The notes: generated by a model not told the origin, from the letters alone. Counted from the first letter of the stretch, positions 7,527 to 17,005 are shown. The stretch is 64,000 bases of DNA from Nostoc sp. T09 (GCF_002154695.1 NZ_MTAV01000082.1:62001-126000), one strand, 5' to 3'. Numbers and translations are program-made.

Positions 7527-10238
7527 TTACTGAGGATAATGCTCGGTTAAAAATTCTTGTGCTTCAGTTTTATTTGTAATCACGCCATCTAAGGTAGCAG
7601 CTAGTAGCTCATCAAGGATTTGTCGATATTGCGGGCCGGGTTTGTAGCCTAGTTTCTTTAGATCATTACCATTGAAAATTGGTTGAACATTAGCCCAAAC
7701 TGTTAAATAATGCCAAATCAGCCGTCGGTGCGATCGCGGACTTTGCAAAGCGATTAAAATTAGTGTTGGTAAGTCATATTGTCGCAGCAAATTTACTACC
7801 TGGCTGGGTCGTTTAAAAGTAGATAATGATGCCGTTACCTTAGCTTTTACTTCAGCTAAGTTTTTTAACCTGCTAATACTATCCTCTTGCATTTGGAGAT
7901 TTTTCGCTACTTTCTCCCGATATTCTGGCGATAGGTGAGCGATTAAAGTTTCTAGCCGCATTTGCCAGTGAATTAAGGTTTGTTGGCGATCGAATCGTTG
8001 CAAACAGCGCTCTAGCAAACGTAGCTGCCGTAAGATTTCCGCATCTAATTTGAGAGTGGGATGAATGCACTGCAATGCTCCCAAGTTATCGAGTAACTGC
8101 AAAGCAGGTTTCCAGTAGGCTGCTTCTAGAATATGTTTCAATTCTGCTTTCAAGCGGGTTTGTAAACCTGGGGTTTTGCTATTTTCTTGTGCAGTGCGAT
8201 CGTAAACACCACTATTGATGGCGTAGCGGATATAGTCTTCAGTTTGTGGTTCAATTTCAAATCCGAAGCGTACAGCAAAACGCACGCCACGATAAATGCG
8301 GGTAGGGTCTTCGATAAAGCTGTTGGCGTGTAGAACCCGAATTTGCTTTGCCTGTAAATCTAGCAGCCCCCCAAAGAAATCAAGTAATTCACCAGCACGG
8401 GGGTAAGTCAACCGCAGCGCCATAGCATTAATGGTAAAGTCGCGACGATATAAGTCTTGACGAATAGAACTCGCCTCAACCTCCGGATTCGCGGCAGGAT
8501 AAGGATAGAATTCTGTCCTAGCAGTTGCAATATCTACCCATAAAGAGTCTAATTCTGGGTCTTTGTGCCATAGCAAAGCCGCAGTTTGAAAAGCACCGTG
8601 AATTTCTAAGCGGGCCTCTGGGTGCATTTTTTGCAACGCCTTAGCTAGTTCCACCCCAGCACCAACATCTGCTGATTTATGAAAGCCATCAACTACTAAG
8701 TCAATATCTTTAATCATTAAAGTCCCGGTTGCGTCCTCAGCTAATAGCAAGTCCCGCACTGCACCTCCTACAAGGTACAGATGCCAACCTCTTTTTTCTG
8801 CCTCTTGAGATGCTTGAGTCAGCAGTTGCCATAATTGAGGAGTTAGGCGATTTTTTAACTCAGTGCTGAGTCCTGATTTCTCAGTGCTGAGGGAGACTTG
8901 AGGTTCGGAACTCAGCACTCGAAACTCAGCACTGTTTTGATGTAATTCCCGCAATACATCAGTGCGGGTAACAATCCCGACTAATTGCCCGTTTTCTAAG
9001 ACTGGTAAACGCCCAATATCATAGGTCACCATCAACGCTTCAATTTGTGGCAATGTCGTGTCAGTTGCAATAGTCTTGACATTTGTTGTCATGTAGCCTT
9101 TGACTGGTGCATGACTAAACCCGTGGTGTAGGGCGATATCAATATCCCGCCGAGAAACAATACCTAAAAGTTGCCCTGCGGTATCGACTACGGATAACCC
9201 AGAGTGTCCATAACGCAGTAAGATCCGCTGTGCTTCCGTAATTGTGGTGTCAGGACGGATGGTGCGGACAGGGGAAGACATCAAGTCTCTTGCTGTCAGG
9301 GGATGGGGAATAGTGGATTTGAACTTATCTAAGAGCTGTTTTAAGATTGCTTGGGAATCTACAGCGCGTAAATTCAGCGATGCTGCTTGCGAATGACCCC
9401 CACCGCCTAGAGGTTGAAATAATTGGTTGAGATTTGTATCGGGAATTTGCGATCGCCCAATTACAGTTAAGCGGGAATCATCTGCTGATAAAGGATATTC
9501 ATTTGCCAACAGTAAAGCATTTATTTCAGTTAGCTCTACCAGTTGGGAAGCGAGACTCGATAACCCTGGCACAAATGCCTCAGTTTTCAACGTTACCCAA
9601 GCAATCGTATATCCACGCAAGCAGAGATATTCTAATTTATCTAAAGCCTCGGTTAATAGCTCTTGCAATTGTGGCGATAAACCAGGGTCAATGTAAGTAG
9701 ATATTACCGACAAACTGGTTCCTTGTTGCATCAACCAAGCTAAAGCTAAAGCATCCCTTGGTGTTGCTTGCTCGTATGTCAATGAGCCTGTATCAACGTG
9801 GATACCCAAAGCCATTACAGTCGCTTCAGATGGTGTCAAGGAGATTTGCTGTTGTTGCAATTGCTCCACCATTAAAGTTGTAGTGGCTCCTACAGGGGAA
9901 ATATAGATTTGTGTAGCAGGAATGTTGAGTTCTTGCCCCACGTGATGGTCATAAACAATGACTTCTTTTAAATTAGGTAAATCCAGCCACTCAGCAGCCT
10001 TACCCAAGCGATCGCGCTGTTGAGCGTCCACCACAGTTAAAGAACGAATTTTTTCTGGATTTACCGAACGCCGTTCAATCAGCGGATACTCATCCCGATG
10101 CAGCGCCAAAAAATCTCGTACAGGTGGATGAGCACCACCAGTCAGTACAATCTTGCTTCCTGGTTGTAAACGTGTCAGCCCTACTGCTGCTCCGAGTGCG
10201 TCAAAATCAGCTGTAGTGTGGCAAAGAATTAAGTCCAT
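7527..10238 (-). CDS. DHH-CBS-tRNA nucleotidyltransferase/poly(A) polymerase fusion
   Basis: This is a large cytosolic protein of 903 residues in three parts. Residues 1-310 form a DHH/DHHA1 phosphoesterase domain (HTTADFDALGAA, YDHHVG, GGGGHSQAASL). Residues about 315-430 hold two CBS modules (LMSSPVRTIRPD and YMTTNVKTIATD). From about 480 there is a class II nucleotidyltransferase head (LVGGAVRDLLL, DIDLVVDG, RRDFTINAMAL, EDPTRIYRGVRFAVRFGF) with its helical body. Such fusions in cyanobacteria are thought to act on tRNA 3' ends or poly(A) tails, with nanoRNase-type activity from the DHH part. I chose ATG 10238; GTG 10247 and TTG 10244 are in frame upstream, but MDLILCHTT is the natural first strand. 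The linker before the transferase head contains intergenic-type repeat DNA (about 8865-8940). Confidence 0.9.
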   Translation of the reverse strand: MDLILCHTTADFDALGAAVGLTRLQPGSKIVLTGGAHPPVRDFLALHRDEYPLIERRSVNPEKIRSLTVVDAQQRDRLGKAAEWLDLPNLKEVIVYDHHVGQELNIPATQIYISPVGATTTLMVEQLQQQQISLTPSEATVMALGIHVDTGSLTYEQATPRDALALAWLMQQGTSLSVISTYIDPGLSPQLQELLTEALDKLEYLCLRGYTIAWVTLKTEAFVPGLSSLASQLVELTEINALLLANEYPLSADDSRLTVIGRSQIPDTNLNQLFQPLGGGGHSQAASLNLRAVDSQAILKQLLDKFKSTIPHPLTARDLMSSPVRTIRPDTTITEAQRILLRYGHSGLSVVDTAGQLLGIVSRRDIDIALHHGFSHAPVKGYMTTNVKTIATDTTLPQIEALMVTYDIGRLPVLENGQLVGIVTRTDVLRELHQNSAEFRVLSSEPQVSLSTEKSGLSTELKNRLTPQLWQLLTQASQEAEKRGWHLYLVGGAVRDLLLAEDATGTLMIKDIDLVVDGFHKSADVGAGVELAKALQKMHPEARLEIHGAFQTAALLWHKDPELDSLWVDIATARTEFYPYPAANPEVEASSIRQDLYRRDFTINAMALRLTYPRAGELLDFFGGLLDLQAKQIRVLHANSFIEDPTRIYRGVRFAVRFGFEIEPQTEDYIRYAINSGVYDRTAQENSKTPGLQTRLKAELKHILEAAYWKPALQLLDNLGALQCIHPTLKLDAEILRQLRLLERCLQRFDRQQTLIHWQMRLETLIAHLSPEYREKVAKNLQMQEDSISRLKNLAEVKAKVTASLSTFKRPSQVVNLLRQYDLPTLILIALQSPRSHRRLIWHYLTVWANVQPIFNGNDLKKLGYKPGPQYRQILDELLAATLDGVITNKTEAQEFLTEHYPQ

Positions 10239-10246
10239 AGTCAACA

Positions 10247-10313
10247 CTTAACACTCAAGAGTCAAAAGTCAAGAGTCAATATTTATTTGGACTTTGGACT
10301 TTGGACTTGGGAT
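10247..10313. repeat. Heptad-type short repeats
   Basis: Imperfect tandem copies of gagtcaa and ggacttt units lie directly upstream of the DHH-CBS fusion gene. They match the short tandem repeat style seen elsewhere in the window. Confidence 0.6.
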
Positions 10314-10364
10314 TAATGACTATAGTGACGCAATTTCTGCTAGCTTAACAAATAAGAGCCACTG

Positions 10365-10565
10365 CGGTCTTCTCCCTTTGGGAGAGGCTAGCGCCAAGGG
10401 GTCTCACGCCAGTCCGCTCAACGGGAGGCAACTCCCGCACGCGGGTAGCTCCCCAAGTGGAGGAGGCAGTGCGTTGGAGAGCCAGTGCGTTGCGGAGGTT
10501 CCCTCCGTTGTAGCAACTGGCGTCGGGTTTCCCGGCTTGAAGCAACTGCCGTCAAGTGGCGTGGA
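10365..10565. repeat. Compound GC-rich dispersed repeat block upstream of psbZ
   Basis: About 200 bases, clearly richer in G+C than the surroundings, are made of nested short palindromes (ctccctttgggag, caactcccgcacgcgggtag, ggttccctccgttg). They end in a segment shared in reverse orientation with 5587-5635. No conserved protein frame was seen. The block ends about 65 bases before psbZ. Confidence 0.65.
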
Positions 10566-10631
10566 AAAATGTCAGTGTTGCCCTGTACGATATTCTATCT
10601 TTAGTATTTCGCTGTCTTGGGAGAAGCAAAA

Positions 10632-10820
10632 ATGACCATAATATTCCAAATCTCTTTGTTGGCACTCGTTCTGCTGTCTTTTGTATTAGTGATTGGCGTT
10701 CCTGTGGCTTATGCTACGCCCCAAAATTGGGTTGAATCGAAAAAGTTACTCTGGCTTGGTTCTGGAGTCTGGTTTGCTTTGGTATTCTTAGTCGGGCTAT
10801 TAAACTTTTTTGTAGTATAA
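10632..10820 (+). CDS. psbZ: Photosystem II subunit PsbZ (Ycf9)
   Basis: This is a small thylakoid membrane subunit of the photosystem II core that stabilises the complex with its antenna. The product has exactly the usual 62 residues, starting MTIIFQ, with two membrane helices (about 3-28 and 38-60) separated by the conserved loop [17 protein letters not shown] 10632 has gggag seven bases upstream. A TTG in frame at 10617 would add five residues and is less likely. ribH follows 181 bases later on the same strand, the same order as in related cyanobacteria as far as I recall. Confidence 0.97.
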   Translation: MTIIFQISLLALVLLSFVLVIGVPVAYATPQNWVESKKLLWLGSGVWFALVFLVGLLNFFVV

Positions 10821-11001
10821 GCGATCGCTTCCGAACGCAAGTAAATAGCATAGATCCTATCAGGGCAGAAGAGCCGAGCTAAAAAGTAATGAGGATGATG
10901 GTTTAACCTTGTTTTTCTTAGCTGATTGTGTTCTTCTGCTCTTCTATCTTTACAGAAGAAATGTATATTAGCCTTGAAGTATAGTTTGTTAAGAGGCGGT
11001 C

Positions 11002-11580
11002 ATGGCAGTTTTTGAGGGAACTTTTACCCAAACAGAACCCTTGCGGTTTGCACTCGTAATTGGTCGATTTAATGACCTTGTTACCGTAAAGCTGCTAGAG
11101 GGATGTCAAGATTGCTTGAAACGCCACGGTGTCGATCCCAACCCCCACGGTAATCAGGTAGACTACGTTTGGGTTCCTGGAAGCTTTGAAGTGCCCGTAG
11201 TCGCCCGTCAGCTAGCACTTTCTCATCGCTATGATGCGATAATTTGCTTGGGTGCTGTCATTAGGGGGCAAACACCTCATTTTGATTATGTCTCTTCGGA
11301 AGTAGCCAAGGGCATTGCCGCCGCTAGCTTCCAAACTGGTGTACCGGTGATTTTTGGCATCTTGACAGTAGACACTATGCAGCAAGCCTTAGAACGGGCA
11401 GGGATAAAAAGCAATCATGGCTGGGAATACGCAATGAATGCCCTAGAAATGGCAAGCCTGATGCGGCAATTACGCTCTAATCTGGCGGAGCCTTACGCTC
11501 TTAATAGTCAATCTCTGCCAGCTTCTTTTCCCAGTGCTAGCTTAGGCAATTTTTCCCCTGAGTCTGAAGAATTGAGCTAA
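11002..11580 (+). CDS. ribH: 6,7-dimethyl-8-ribityllumazine synthase
   Basis: This enzyme condenses 5-amino-6-ribitylaminouracil with 3,4-dihydroxybutanone phosphate, the penultimate step of riboflavin synthesis, in an icosahedral or pentameric assembly. Family motifs are clear: ALVIGRFND near the N-terminus, [26 protein letters not shown] with the catalytic His, and [20 protein letters not shown]. The 192-residue product has a C-terminal extension of about 30 residues rich in Ser and Pro beyond the usual end. Such tails are common in cyanobacterial RibH. The start ATG 11002 follows aagaggcgg. Confidence 0.96.
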   Translation: MAVFEGTFTQTEPLRFALVIGRFNDLVTVKLLEGCQDCLKRHGVDPNPHGNQVDYVWVPGSFEVPVVARQLALSHRYDAIICLGAVIRGQTPHFDYVSSEVAKGIAAASFQTGVPVIFGILTVDTMQQALERAGIKSNHGWEYAMNALEMASLMRQLRSNLAEPYALNSQSLPASFPSASLGNFSPESEELS

Positions 11581-11720
11581 AAAAGTGCTGAGTGCTGAGT
11601 CAAGAGGCAATAGACAAGAGTCATTTGTCATTTCTGCCCTGCTTCCTCCTTCCCTTTGTTCCCCTACTCTCTTGGTTGACTTAGTACTCAGCACTCGTTA
11701 CTCAAAACTCAACTAAGGCC
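11581..11720. repeat. Short repeats between ribH and tRNA-Gly
   Basis: The phrase agtgctgagt occurs at the start and its complement actcagcactc near 11685-11697, with caattgtcattt-like words between. The same words appear at 1388-1400 and 1509-1521 and inside the coding region near 8870-8935. No gene was seen. Confidence 0.5.
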
Positions 11721-11767
11721 TTGACAACTCAGAACAGATATGAGAGTCTAGTATTTGTCTAAAGATT

Positions 11768-11839
11768 GCGGGTATAGCTCAGTGGTAGAGCGTCACCTTG
11801 CCAAGGTGAATGTCGCGCGTTCGAATCGCGTTACCCGCT
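11768..11839 (+). tRNA. tRNA-Gly (anticodon GCC)
   Basis: The 72-base cloverleaf has acceptor arms GCGGGTA/TACCCGC and a D-arm with AGCTCAGTGGTAGAGC. The anticodon stem CACCT/AGGTG encloses TTGCCAA (anticodon GCC at 11800-11802), and the T-loop is TTCGAAT. The discriminator base is T, and CCA is not encoded. Confidence 0.97.
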
Positions 11840-12613
11840 TTAATGAAGAATACAAAACCCCAGTTCACTAACGTATAAAACTAGCTTAAGCTAATCTTTA
11901 TAGATGTAGCCAATTCGTTTTTTGTACAGTGTACTACACTGGATGAAGGGTGGCTAGATTAATCGCAATATTGTTAGGTGCAAATTGCTGTGTAGCAGTG
12001 AAGTGAGCCAAAATCTACCGAGGGCAAGAGTTGGATAAACTCACTAATGTTTTTAGGCTCCCTGTTCTCAAAAAATCTCTGTGATTTCTTAGTAATACCT
12101 GAGTGTTTATACTTGAAAATAAGCAATAATGAATACACAGGAGAGTAATAACGAGTCAGCCACGATCAATCCAAACAGGGGCATTGGCAATAGCTAAGTA
12201 CTTGATTTGCTGGTACTGATTACTTTTACGGGTAACCTCAAAGAACAGTTGTTTTATGAGATGTCGCCACGTAAACTGAGAACTGTGCCAGATATTCAAA
12301 AAGCATAAATGTCTAAGAACACGACTAAAATTACCTTTTAAGCCACAGATGAAGAGTAGAAAATCCTTAAACAAGATTGCCCAATATAGGGAAGAACCGC
12401 AGACCGATAGCCTCTGGTCAAACATCAGAACTTTAAGATCGTAGTTACGACAGCATAATTTAGCCTCATCTATCCTTGGGGATCATAGCAGTATTGGCTT
12501 TGCCTCCCCATCTATGTAAATCTGGAATATCAGAAAACCAGTACCCAAGGTATAGACCAGGGAATGTTATTTCCACATATTGTAAAAAATAAGCTCAAGT
12601 TATTAGAACGCTT
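11840..12613. other. Long stretch without a supported gene
   Basis: No conserved frame or RNA was recognised. One minus-strand frame (12156-12425, 89 residues, Cys/Trp/Phe-rich) has no start context and no known motif, and I treat it as chance. The stretch may hold decayed sequence. The last 60 bases should carry the promoter of the zinc-ribbon gene. Confidence 0.45.
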
Positions 12614-13021
12614 GTGCAATCTCAAAAACCTGAAAAAATTGACTTCAATACGGAATACCCCTGTCCCTGTCGTCGCCGGGGACGGTTAATTCCGATTACG
12701 CTGACAGATGCATTTGGTTGCGATCGCTGTCAACAAATCTTTGTGGTGGAAAATGATGCTTATGTCCTAGAGCAACTCTCTACCACTTATCCCTACAAGC
12801 GAGCTTGGCGCTGGGTAGGAAATAGTTGGCATGTTGTCCATCCTCGACTGGGAGAAAGCTATCTGCCGATAGCGCTGGGCATTATTTTCGTGCTAGTGAT
12901 TATATGGCTACCATTAGCACTGCGATTAGCAAATGGTTCCACCATTATTGCTTGGGCAATGGTGGCGGTGCTCTTGGCTATTTTGCCAGCACTAATGGTC
13001 TGGCTTACCTACAGACGTTAA
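12614..13021 (+). CDS. Zinc-ribbon membrane protein, conserved type, unknown role
   Basis: The 135-residue product starts at GTG 12614. The N-terminal domain has a CPCRRRG knuckle and a second CDRCQQ knuckle, consistent with a small zinc ribbon. Then come the aromatic stretch WRWVGNSWHVVHP and two membrane helices (about 84-103 and 112-131). The zinc ribbon would face the cytosol. I know of similar uncharacterised proteins in cyanobacteria but cannot assign a function. It ends three bases before proA starts, so the two are probably co-transcribed. Confidence 0.75.
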   Translation: MQSQKPEKIDFNTEYPCPCRRRGRLIPITLTDAFGCDRCQQIFVVENDAYVLEQLSTTYPYKRAWRWVGNSWHVVHPRLGESYLPIALGIIFVLVIIWLPLALRLANGSTIIAWAMVAVLLAILPALMVWLTYRR

Positions 13022-13024
13022 CCA

Positions 13025-14290
13025 ATGACCGTTGAAGTTTTGGATGATCGCCCCGAACCAATCAATAGCGCTAAACGCGCTTATCAAGCTTCCCTAAAGC
13101 TGGGGATCGCAAAGGGAGTAGACCGCAGTCGTGCTGTATTGGCGATGGCACGAGCAATAGAACGCTCATTTGATGACATTCTAGAGGCTAACACTTTAGA
13201 TCTAGAAGCGAGTCGGGAAATGGCTGTGCCAGAGTTGATTTTAGATTGGCTAAAATTAACTCCCACAAGGCTAGAAACGACAGTAGAAATCCTACAACGT
13301 TTGGGGGAATTATCAGATCCGCTGCGGCGAGTGAGAAACGCTGAGTATCAACAAGATGATTCTCAAAGCTACTCCCAGCTAATGCCCTTAGGTGTCATTG
13401 CATTTATTTATGAAGCCTTTCCTGATTTAGGAGCGATCGCAGCGGGTTTATGTATCAAAACTGGTAATAGTATCATTCTTAAAGGTAGTACAGAGGCCAG
13501 CCATTCTAACGAAGCGATCGCGAATGTACTACAAACTGCTATTACTGAAGCAGGTCTACCATCAGGCTGTTTAGAACTGATTACGACAGAACATGGCGCA
13601 TCCATTCGGGATTTAGTCATCCAAGACCAATACTTGAATTTAGTCATTCCCTACGGACGTTCCACCTTGGTACAGCAGGTAATGCGGCAAGCAACTTGCC
13701 CAGTTTTAAAATCAGCAATGGGCAACTGTTACCTTTATTGGTCGCTAAATAGCAGCTTGGAGATGGTGCGGTGGATGATTATTGATAGCCATGAAAGCGA
13801 GCCAGATCCAGTCAACGCTATTGAAAAAGTACTAATTCATCGGCAAGCCTTACCATCATCATTGGCAGTTCTGTGGAACAGCTTAAAGGACAAAGGGTTT
13901 GAAGTCAAAGGCGATGCCGAATTAGTAGAAGCCTTTCCCCAATTGCAACTAGCTAAGGAAGGTGAATGGGGAAGCGCCTATTTAACCAAGACAGTAGCTT
14001 TTAAACTAGTTGATAGCCTAGAGGGTGCGATCGCTTGGATTAATCAATACAGTAGCGGTCATGCCGACTGCATTGTGACTGAATCCTACCAAGAAAGCCG
14101 ACAATTTGCCTTGGGAGTCAACAGCGCTTCTACTTATATCAATGCTTCCCCCCGTTTTTCCCGCAATCCCTCACGCGGAGATGCAGTATTCCTAGGTATG
14201 TCTAATCAAAAAGGTCATCGTCGCGGATTTATTAGCCTGGAAACCCTGACGACAGTCAAGCATATTGTCCAAGGAAATGGACGATTTTAG
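13025..14290 (+). CDS. proA: Gamma-glutamyl phosphate reductase
   Basis: This enzyme reduces gamma-glutamyl phosphate to glutamate semialdehyde in proline synthesis, with NADPH, in the cytosol. The 421 residues match the usual length. It has the aldehyde dehydrogenase fold with the PLGVIAFIYEAFPD segment, the KTGNSIILKGSTEASHSN nucleotide-binding region, LNLVIPYGRSTLV, the catalytic cysteine in GNCYLY, and the C-terminal NASPRFS...LGMSNQKGHRRGF block. The last block diverges from the usual GLGAEVGIST form of ProA, so this may be the divergent second ProA-type protein found in many cyanobacteria. It lies three bases after the zinc-ribbon gene. Confidence 0.88.
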   Translation: MTVEVLDDRPEPINSAKRAYQASLKLGIAKGVDRSRAVLAMARAIERSFDDILEANTLDLEASREMAVPELILDWLKLTPTRLETTVEILQRLGELSDPLRRVRNAEYQQDDSQSYSQLMPLGVIAFIYEAFPDLGAIAAGLCIKTGNSIILKGSTEASHSNEAIANVLQTAITEAGLPSGCLELITTEHGASIRDLVIQDQYLNLVIPYGRSTLVQQVMRQATCPVLKSAMGNCYLYWSLNSSLEMVRWMIIDSHESEPDPVNAIEKVLIHRQALPSSLAVLWNSLKDKGFEVKGDAELVEAFPQLQLAKEGEWGSAYLTKTVAFKLVDSLEGAIAWINQYSSGHADCIVTESYQESRQFALGVNSASTYINASPRFSRNPSRGDAVFLGMSNQKGHRRGFISLETLTTVKHIVQGNGRF

Positions 14291-14321
14291 AGAAACGCAG
14301 AGGACACAACTGAAAAATCTG

Positions 14322-14357
14322 GGCTTCTTAATTGGAGATTTCAACTACAATTAAGCC
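14322..14357. terminator. Hairpin between convergent proA and hydrolase genes
   Basis: GGCTTCTTAATT and AATTAAGCC form an imperfect stem around a 15-base loop. It sits between two genes that converge, and could end transcription from either side. Confidence 0.35.
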
Positions 14358-14452
14358 TTATTTGATTAAAAGTGGATGCGGACTTTGCTTTTTGAGGAAG
14401 TAGTTGAAACCCTAAAGAGAAGAAAATGTTGGATTTCCTATAGAACGAAGGC

Positions 14453-15301
14453 TTAGCTATTGAAAAGCCAGTTGATCAACTCTTTATCGAATAGTTCCGG
14501 CTCTTCAAAGTGAGGCGCATGGCTGCTTTTCTCAAATATGCGGATAGTCAGATTACTGAACTTGTCTCTTACAGATTCCCACATATGTGCTGGTGGAATC
14601 AGGTAATCATACTGACCGAGAGCAAGGAGTACAGGCGCTTCCAACTTATCTAAGTTCTCAGTAATATCTATGTCCCGAAAAACCTCACCCCAAACATAAT
14701 CAAACATAGCCATATTTACTTCCACACCCTCCCAAAGTTTTGTCGCGTCATAGTTATAGTCAAACCAACTTTTGGGTCCCATGAGAAGGCAATACGTAAT
14801 AAAAGCTTTCTCAGGTGCGGTTGCCATTTCTTGAGGCAACCTAGTCAGGTTAAGAGCAAGAGCTGCTTTACGTTCAGGACAAACAGAGTCATTCAGATAT
14901 TGTTCCGCAGCAGCACGCCCTTCAGGTGAGAAATTTGGTGCTGCACACATCATTACCACATGAGACACATTAGCAGGATATTTCTTGGCATACTCTAGCG
15001 CGATAAATGCATGGCCTGAATGACCAATAACAATAACATTGTCAAATCCTAACTCTTTCCTAACGAGTTCTATATCATCAACTAGTAAGTCTAAATTATA
15101 CTGAGAAATATCTTTACAATCATGAGGAGGTGAAAAACCTCGATGATCGACAAAGACCAACTTTAAACTGTTACGAAGATTCTTAGAAAACGTTCGAGAG
15201 TAATACAGTGAACTTCCAACCACGATAGTAGGAACGCCGTTACCTTCAACAATGTATTGGAGTTTGAAACCGCTTGAATAGACATGGCCCCTGAAAGACA
15301 T
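14453..15301 (-). CDS. Alpha/beta-fold hydrolase
   Basis: The 282-residue protein has the alpha/beta hydrolase layout: an oxyanion-side motif near VVGSSLYYSRTF, the HRGFSPP strand, the nucleophile elbow GHSGHA with the catalytic Ser, an acid candidate in LALGQYDYLIP, and the catalytic His in SSHAPHFEEPE. There is no signal peptide or membrane segment. The overall pattern is like prolyl aminopeptidases and small ester hydrolases; the substrate is unknown. ATG 15301 is preceded by ggaga at proper spacing. It lies downstream of the desD gene on the same strand but is separated by 361 bases containing two hairpins. Confidence 0.85.
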   Translation of the reverse strand: MSFRGHVYSSGFKLQYIVEGNGVPTIVVGSSLYYSRTFSKNLRNSLKLVFVDHRGFSPPHDCKDISQYNLDLLVDDIELVRKELGFDNVIVIGHSGHAFIALEYAKKYPANVSHVVMMCAAPNFSPEGRAAAEQYLNDSVCPERKAALALNLTRLPQEMATAPEKAFITYCLLMGPKSWFDYNYDATKLWEGVEVNMAMFDYVWGEVFRDIDITENLDKLEAPVLLALGQYDYLIPPAHMWESVRDKFSNLTIRIFEKSSHAPHFEEPELFDKELINWLFNS

Positions 15302-15476
15302 ATTCTTATATCTCCAGATTTTAGAATTGATATTGATTTACTTTGGCAATTTTAGTTAACGTAAATTATAAACCTGCCGAAATTATTAGATTAAAGTTTG
15401 AAATTATATTTTTAACTGATGCTCGAATTAGATTTTGAGATTTAACCTTAAACTTCTTGAACATAACATAAAGAAA

Positions 15477-15511
15477 GGAGAATGTGATTTCATATGCCAT
15501 CACAGTTCTCC
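15477..15511. promoter_or_regulatory. Inverted repeat upstream of the hydrolase gene
   Basis: GGAGAATGTGAT and ATCACAGTTCTCC form a 12-pair stem with one bulged base around a 10-base loop. It lies 176 bases before the hydrolase start and may be an operator or a transcript hairpin. Confidence 0.4.
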
Positions 15512-15598
15512 GATATCATCTCTCGAAATTCTGCATTTATTTTTGTACACTCTGAATATTCTTAAAGATCATCACGCTTCATAGTCAAGTTAATTACA

Positions 15599-15645
15599 TA
15601 TATACGTAGGAACACAGTATTACCATGTCCCTACGTATATATTAC
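15599..15645 (-). terminator. Hairpin downstream of desD
   Basis: The arms tatatacgtagg and cctacgtatata pair, with the centre acacagtattaccatgt. It ends 18 bases after the desD stop (minus strand). It is AT-rich outside the core and is a plausible terminator. Confidence 0.5.
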
Positions 15646-15662
15646 GGAAATTTCAAATTCTA

Positions 15663-16784
15663 CTAGTTATTCACCAAAGCTGGAGCTTTATATTCTGCAT
15701 TTGGCGTAGTTCCTAGATATTTCAGCCAGCGAAAATTAGAAACAAGTGCTGCTGTAAATGTTGGACAAACATTATATTTCACTCCATACTCCTCACACAA
15801 TTCTGCCAATATAGGAGCTATTTTTGGATAGTGAATATGGCATACATGAGGAAATAAATGATGAATAACTTGATAATTAAGACCACCTAAATACCAATTT
15901 AAAAAGTGATTATTAGGAGCGAAATCAACAGTTGTTCTGACTTGAAAAATTGCCCATTCATCATCAATTTCCTCTAGTTTTCCATCTGGTTGAATAAACT
16001 CTGCTGTGTCCATGACATGAGCCAGCATGAAAACTATGCAAATCCAAAATCCATAGGTCATGTAAGTGATGAGAAATCCTACAAGCACCTGAATTGGATT
16101 GTATCCAACAGCAATAGGTACCCCGATAAAAAGTGCCAGCCAAATGACTTTACCACCAAAAAGGATAAGCATATCTAGTGGTTTAGGTGTAGGAACCACA
16201 TGGGAATGATATTTACGCTTAAACAGAATGATATGAATATCAGCAAAAGACCAATAAATTGGTATGACTGTATAGATAGATAAAATAAATATGTGTTGAA
16301 ATGAGTGATACCATTTATGTTCCATATAAGGAGTCATCCGCACTAAGCCATCACCATGTATTTCTACATCATGACCTAATATATTCGTAAAAGTATGATG
16401 TAAAAAATTATGACGGTATCTCCATAAATAACTAGATAATCCAATCACGTCATAAGTCGAACCCAAGACATTATTAACCCATTTTTTACTAGAATAACCA
16501 CCATGATTAGCGTCATGTCCTACACTAAATCCAACAGCAGCAATACCAAATCCTAGAACAATGCAGCCAATCACTTTTAGCCATATTTGCGGTGGACCAA
16601 ACAGAGTAAATGTCCAGGCAGAAATTACCCATGCTGCAATAATGAATGTTTTTAAGTACATTGCTGGATTATCTCTTGTTGCAATGTTTTCTGACTTAAA
16701 ATAAGCATCAACTCGTTTATTGAGTTCTTTTCTAAAACCGAAGTTTTTAGTAAAAGTTACTCGTGTTAGCTGTGGTTGCGTCAT
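15663..16784 (-). CDS. desD: Delta-6 acyl-lipid desaturase
   Basis: This membrane di-iron desaturase would introduce a cis double bond at delta-6 of C18 acyl chains on glycolipids, using ferredoxin. The 373 residues carry the delta-6 (front-end) histidine boxes: GHDANHGG, RHNFLHHTFTN and, distinctively, QVIHHLFPHVCHIHY with Gln in place of the first His. The FGFRKELNKRVDAYF N-terminus and the FMLAHVMDTAEF segment agree with DesD. There is no cytochrome b5 domain, as in cyanobacterial forms. ATG 16784 follows gagg at proper spacing. It adjoins desB, so the host is predicted to make gamma-linolenic and stearidonic acids. Confidence 0.93.
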   Translation of the reverse strand: MTQPQLTRVTFTKNFGFRKELNKRVDAYFKSENIATRDNPAMYLKTFIIAAWVISAWTFTLFGPPQIWLKVIGCIVLGFGIAAVGFSVGHDANHGGYSSKKWVNNVLGSTYDVIGLSSYLWRYRHNFLHHTFTNILGHDVEIHGDGLVRMTPYMEHKWYHSFQHIFILSIYTVIPIYWSFADIHIILFKRKYHSHVVPTPKPLDMLILFGGKVIWLALFIGVPIAVGYNPIQVLVGFLITYMTYGFWICIVFMLAHVMDTAEFIQPDGKLEEIDDEWAIFQVRTTVDFAPNNHFLNWYLGGLNYQVIHHLFPHVCHIHYPKIAPILAELCEEYGVKYNVCPTFTAALVSNFRWLKYLGTTPNAEYKAPALVNN

Positions 16785-17005
16785 AGAAAATCCTCAGTTA
16801 AATAAAATGTAAATTAATTGACAAAAATTGCTTAGACTGAGGTTGTGTTGCCAAAATTAACAACCTAGAATCTACCTTGAAAGTCGTGCTTAGAAAGAGA
16901 GAATAGTAAAAATAATTTTTACTGGTTATTCTTAGTACTCATTCATAGAAGACTTGCATCTTTGCCAACAAGCAGGCTAGCATTAGTTAGCCAAAATGTA
17001 AAAAA

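Noticed and set aside
10294-10635. Plus-strand frame of 113 residues before psbZ
   Set aside because: It translates the compound G+C-rich repeat block and has no protein-like conservation.
11840-12150. Possible structured RNA (6S or SRP-like) after tRNA-Gly
   Set aside because: No GGAAGC or 6S closing-stem features could be aligned; the apparent short stems are not stronger than expected by chance.
12156-12425. Minus-strand frame of 89 residues rich in Phe, Trp and Cys
   Set aside because: No ribosome-binding site, no recognised motif, and it lies in a long stretch without other coding signal. It may be a decayed fragment, but I cannot support it as a gene.
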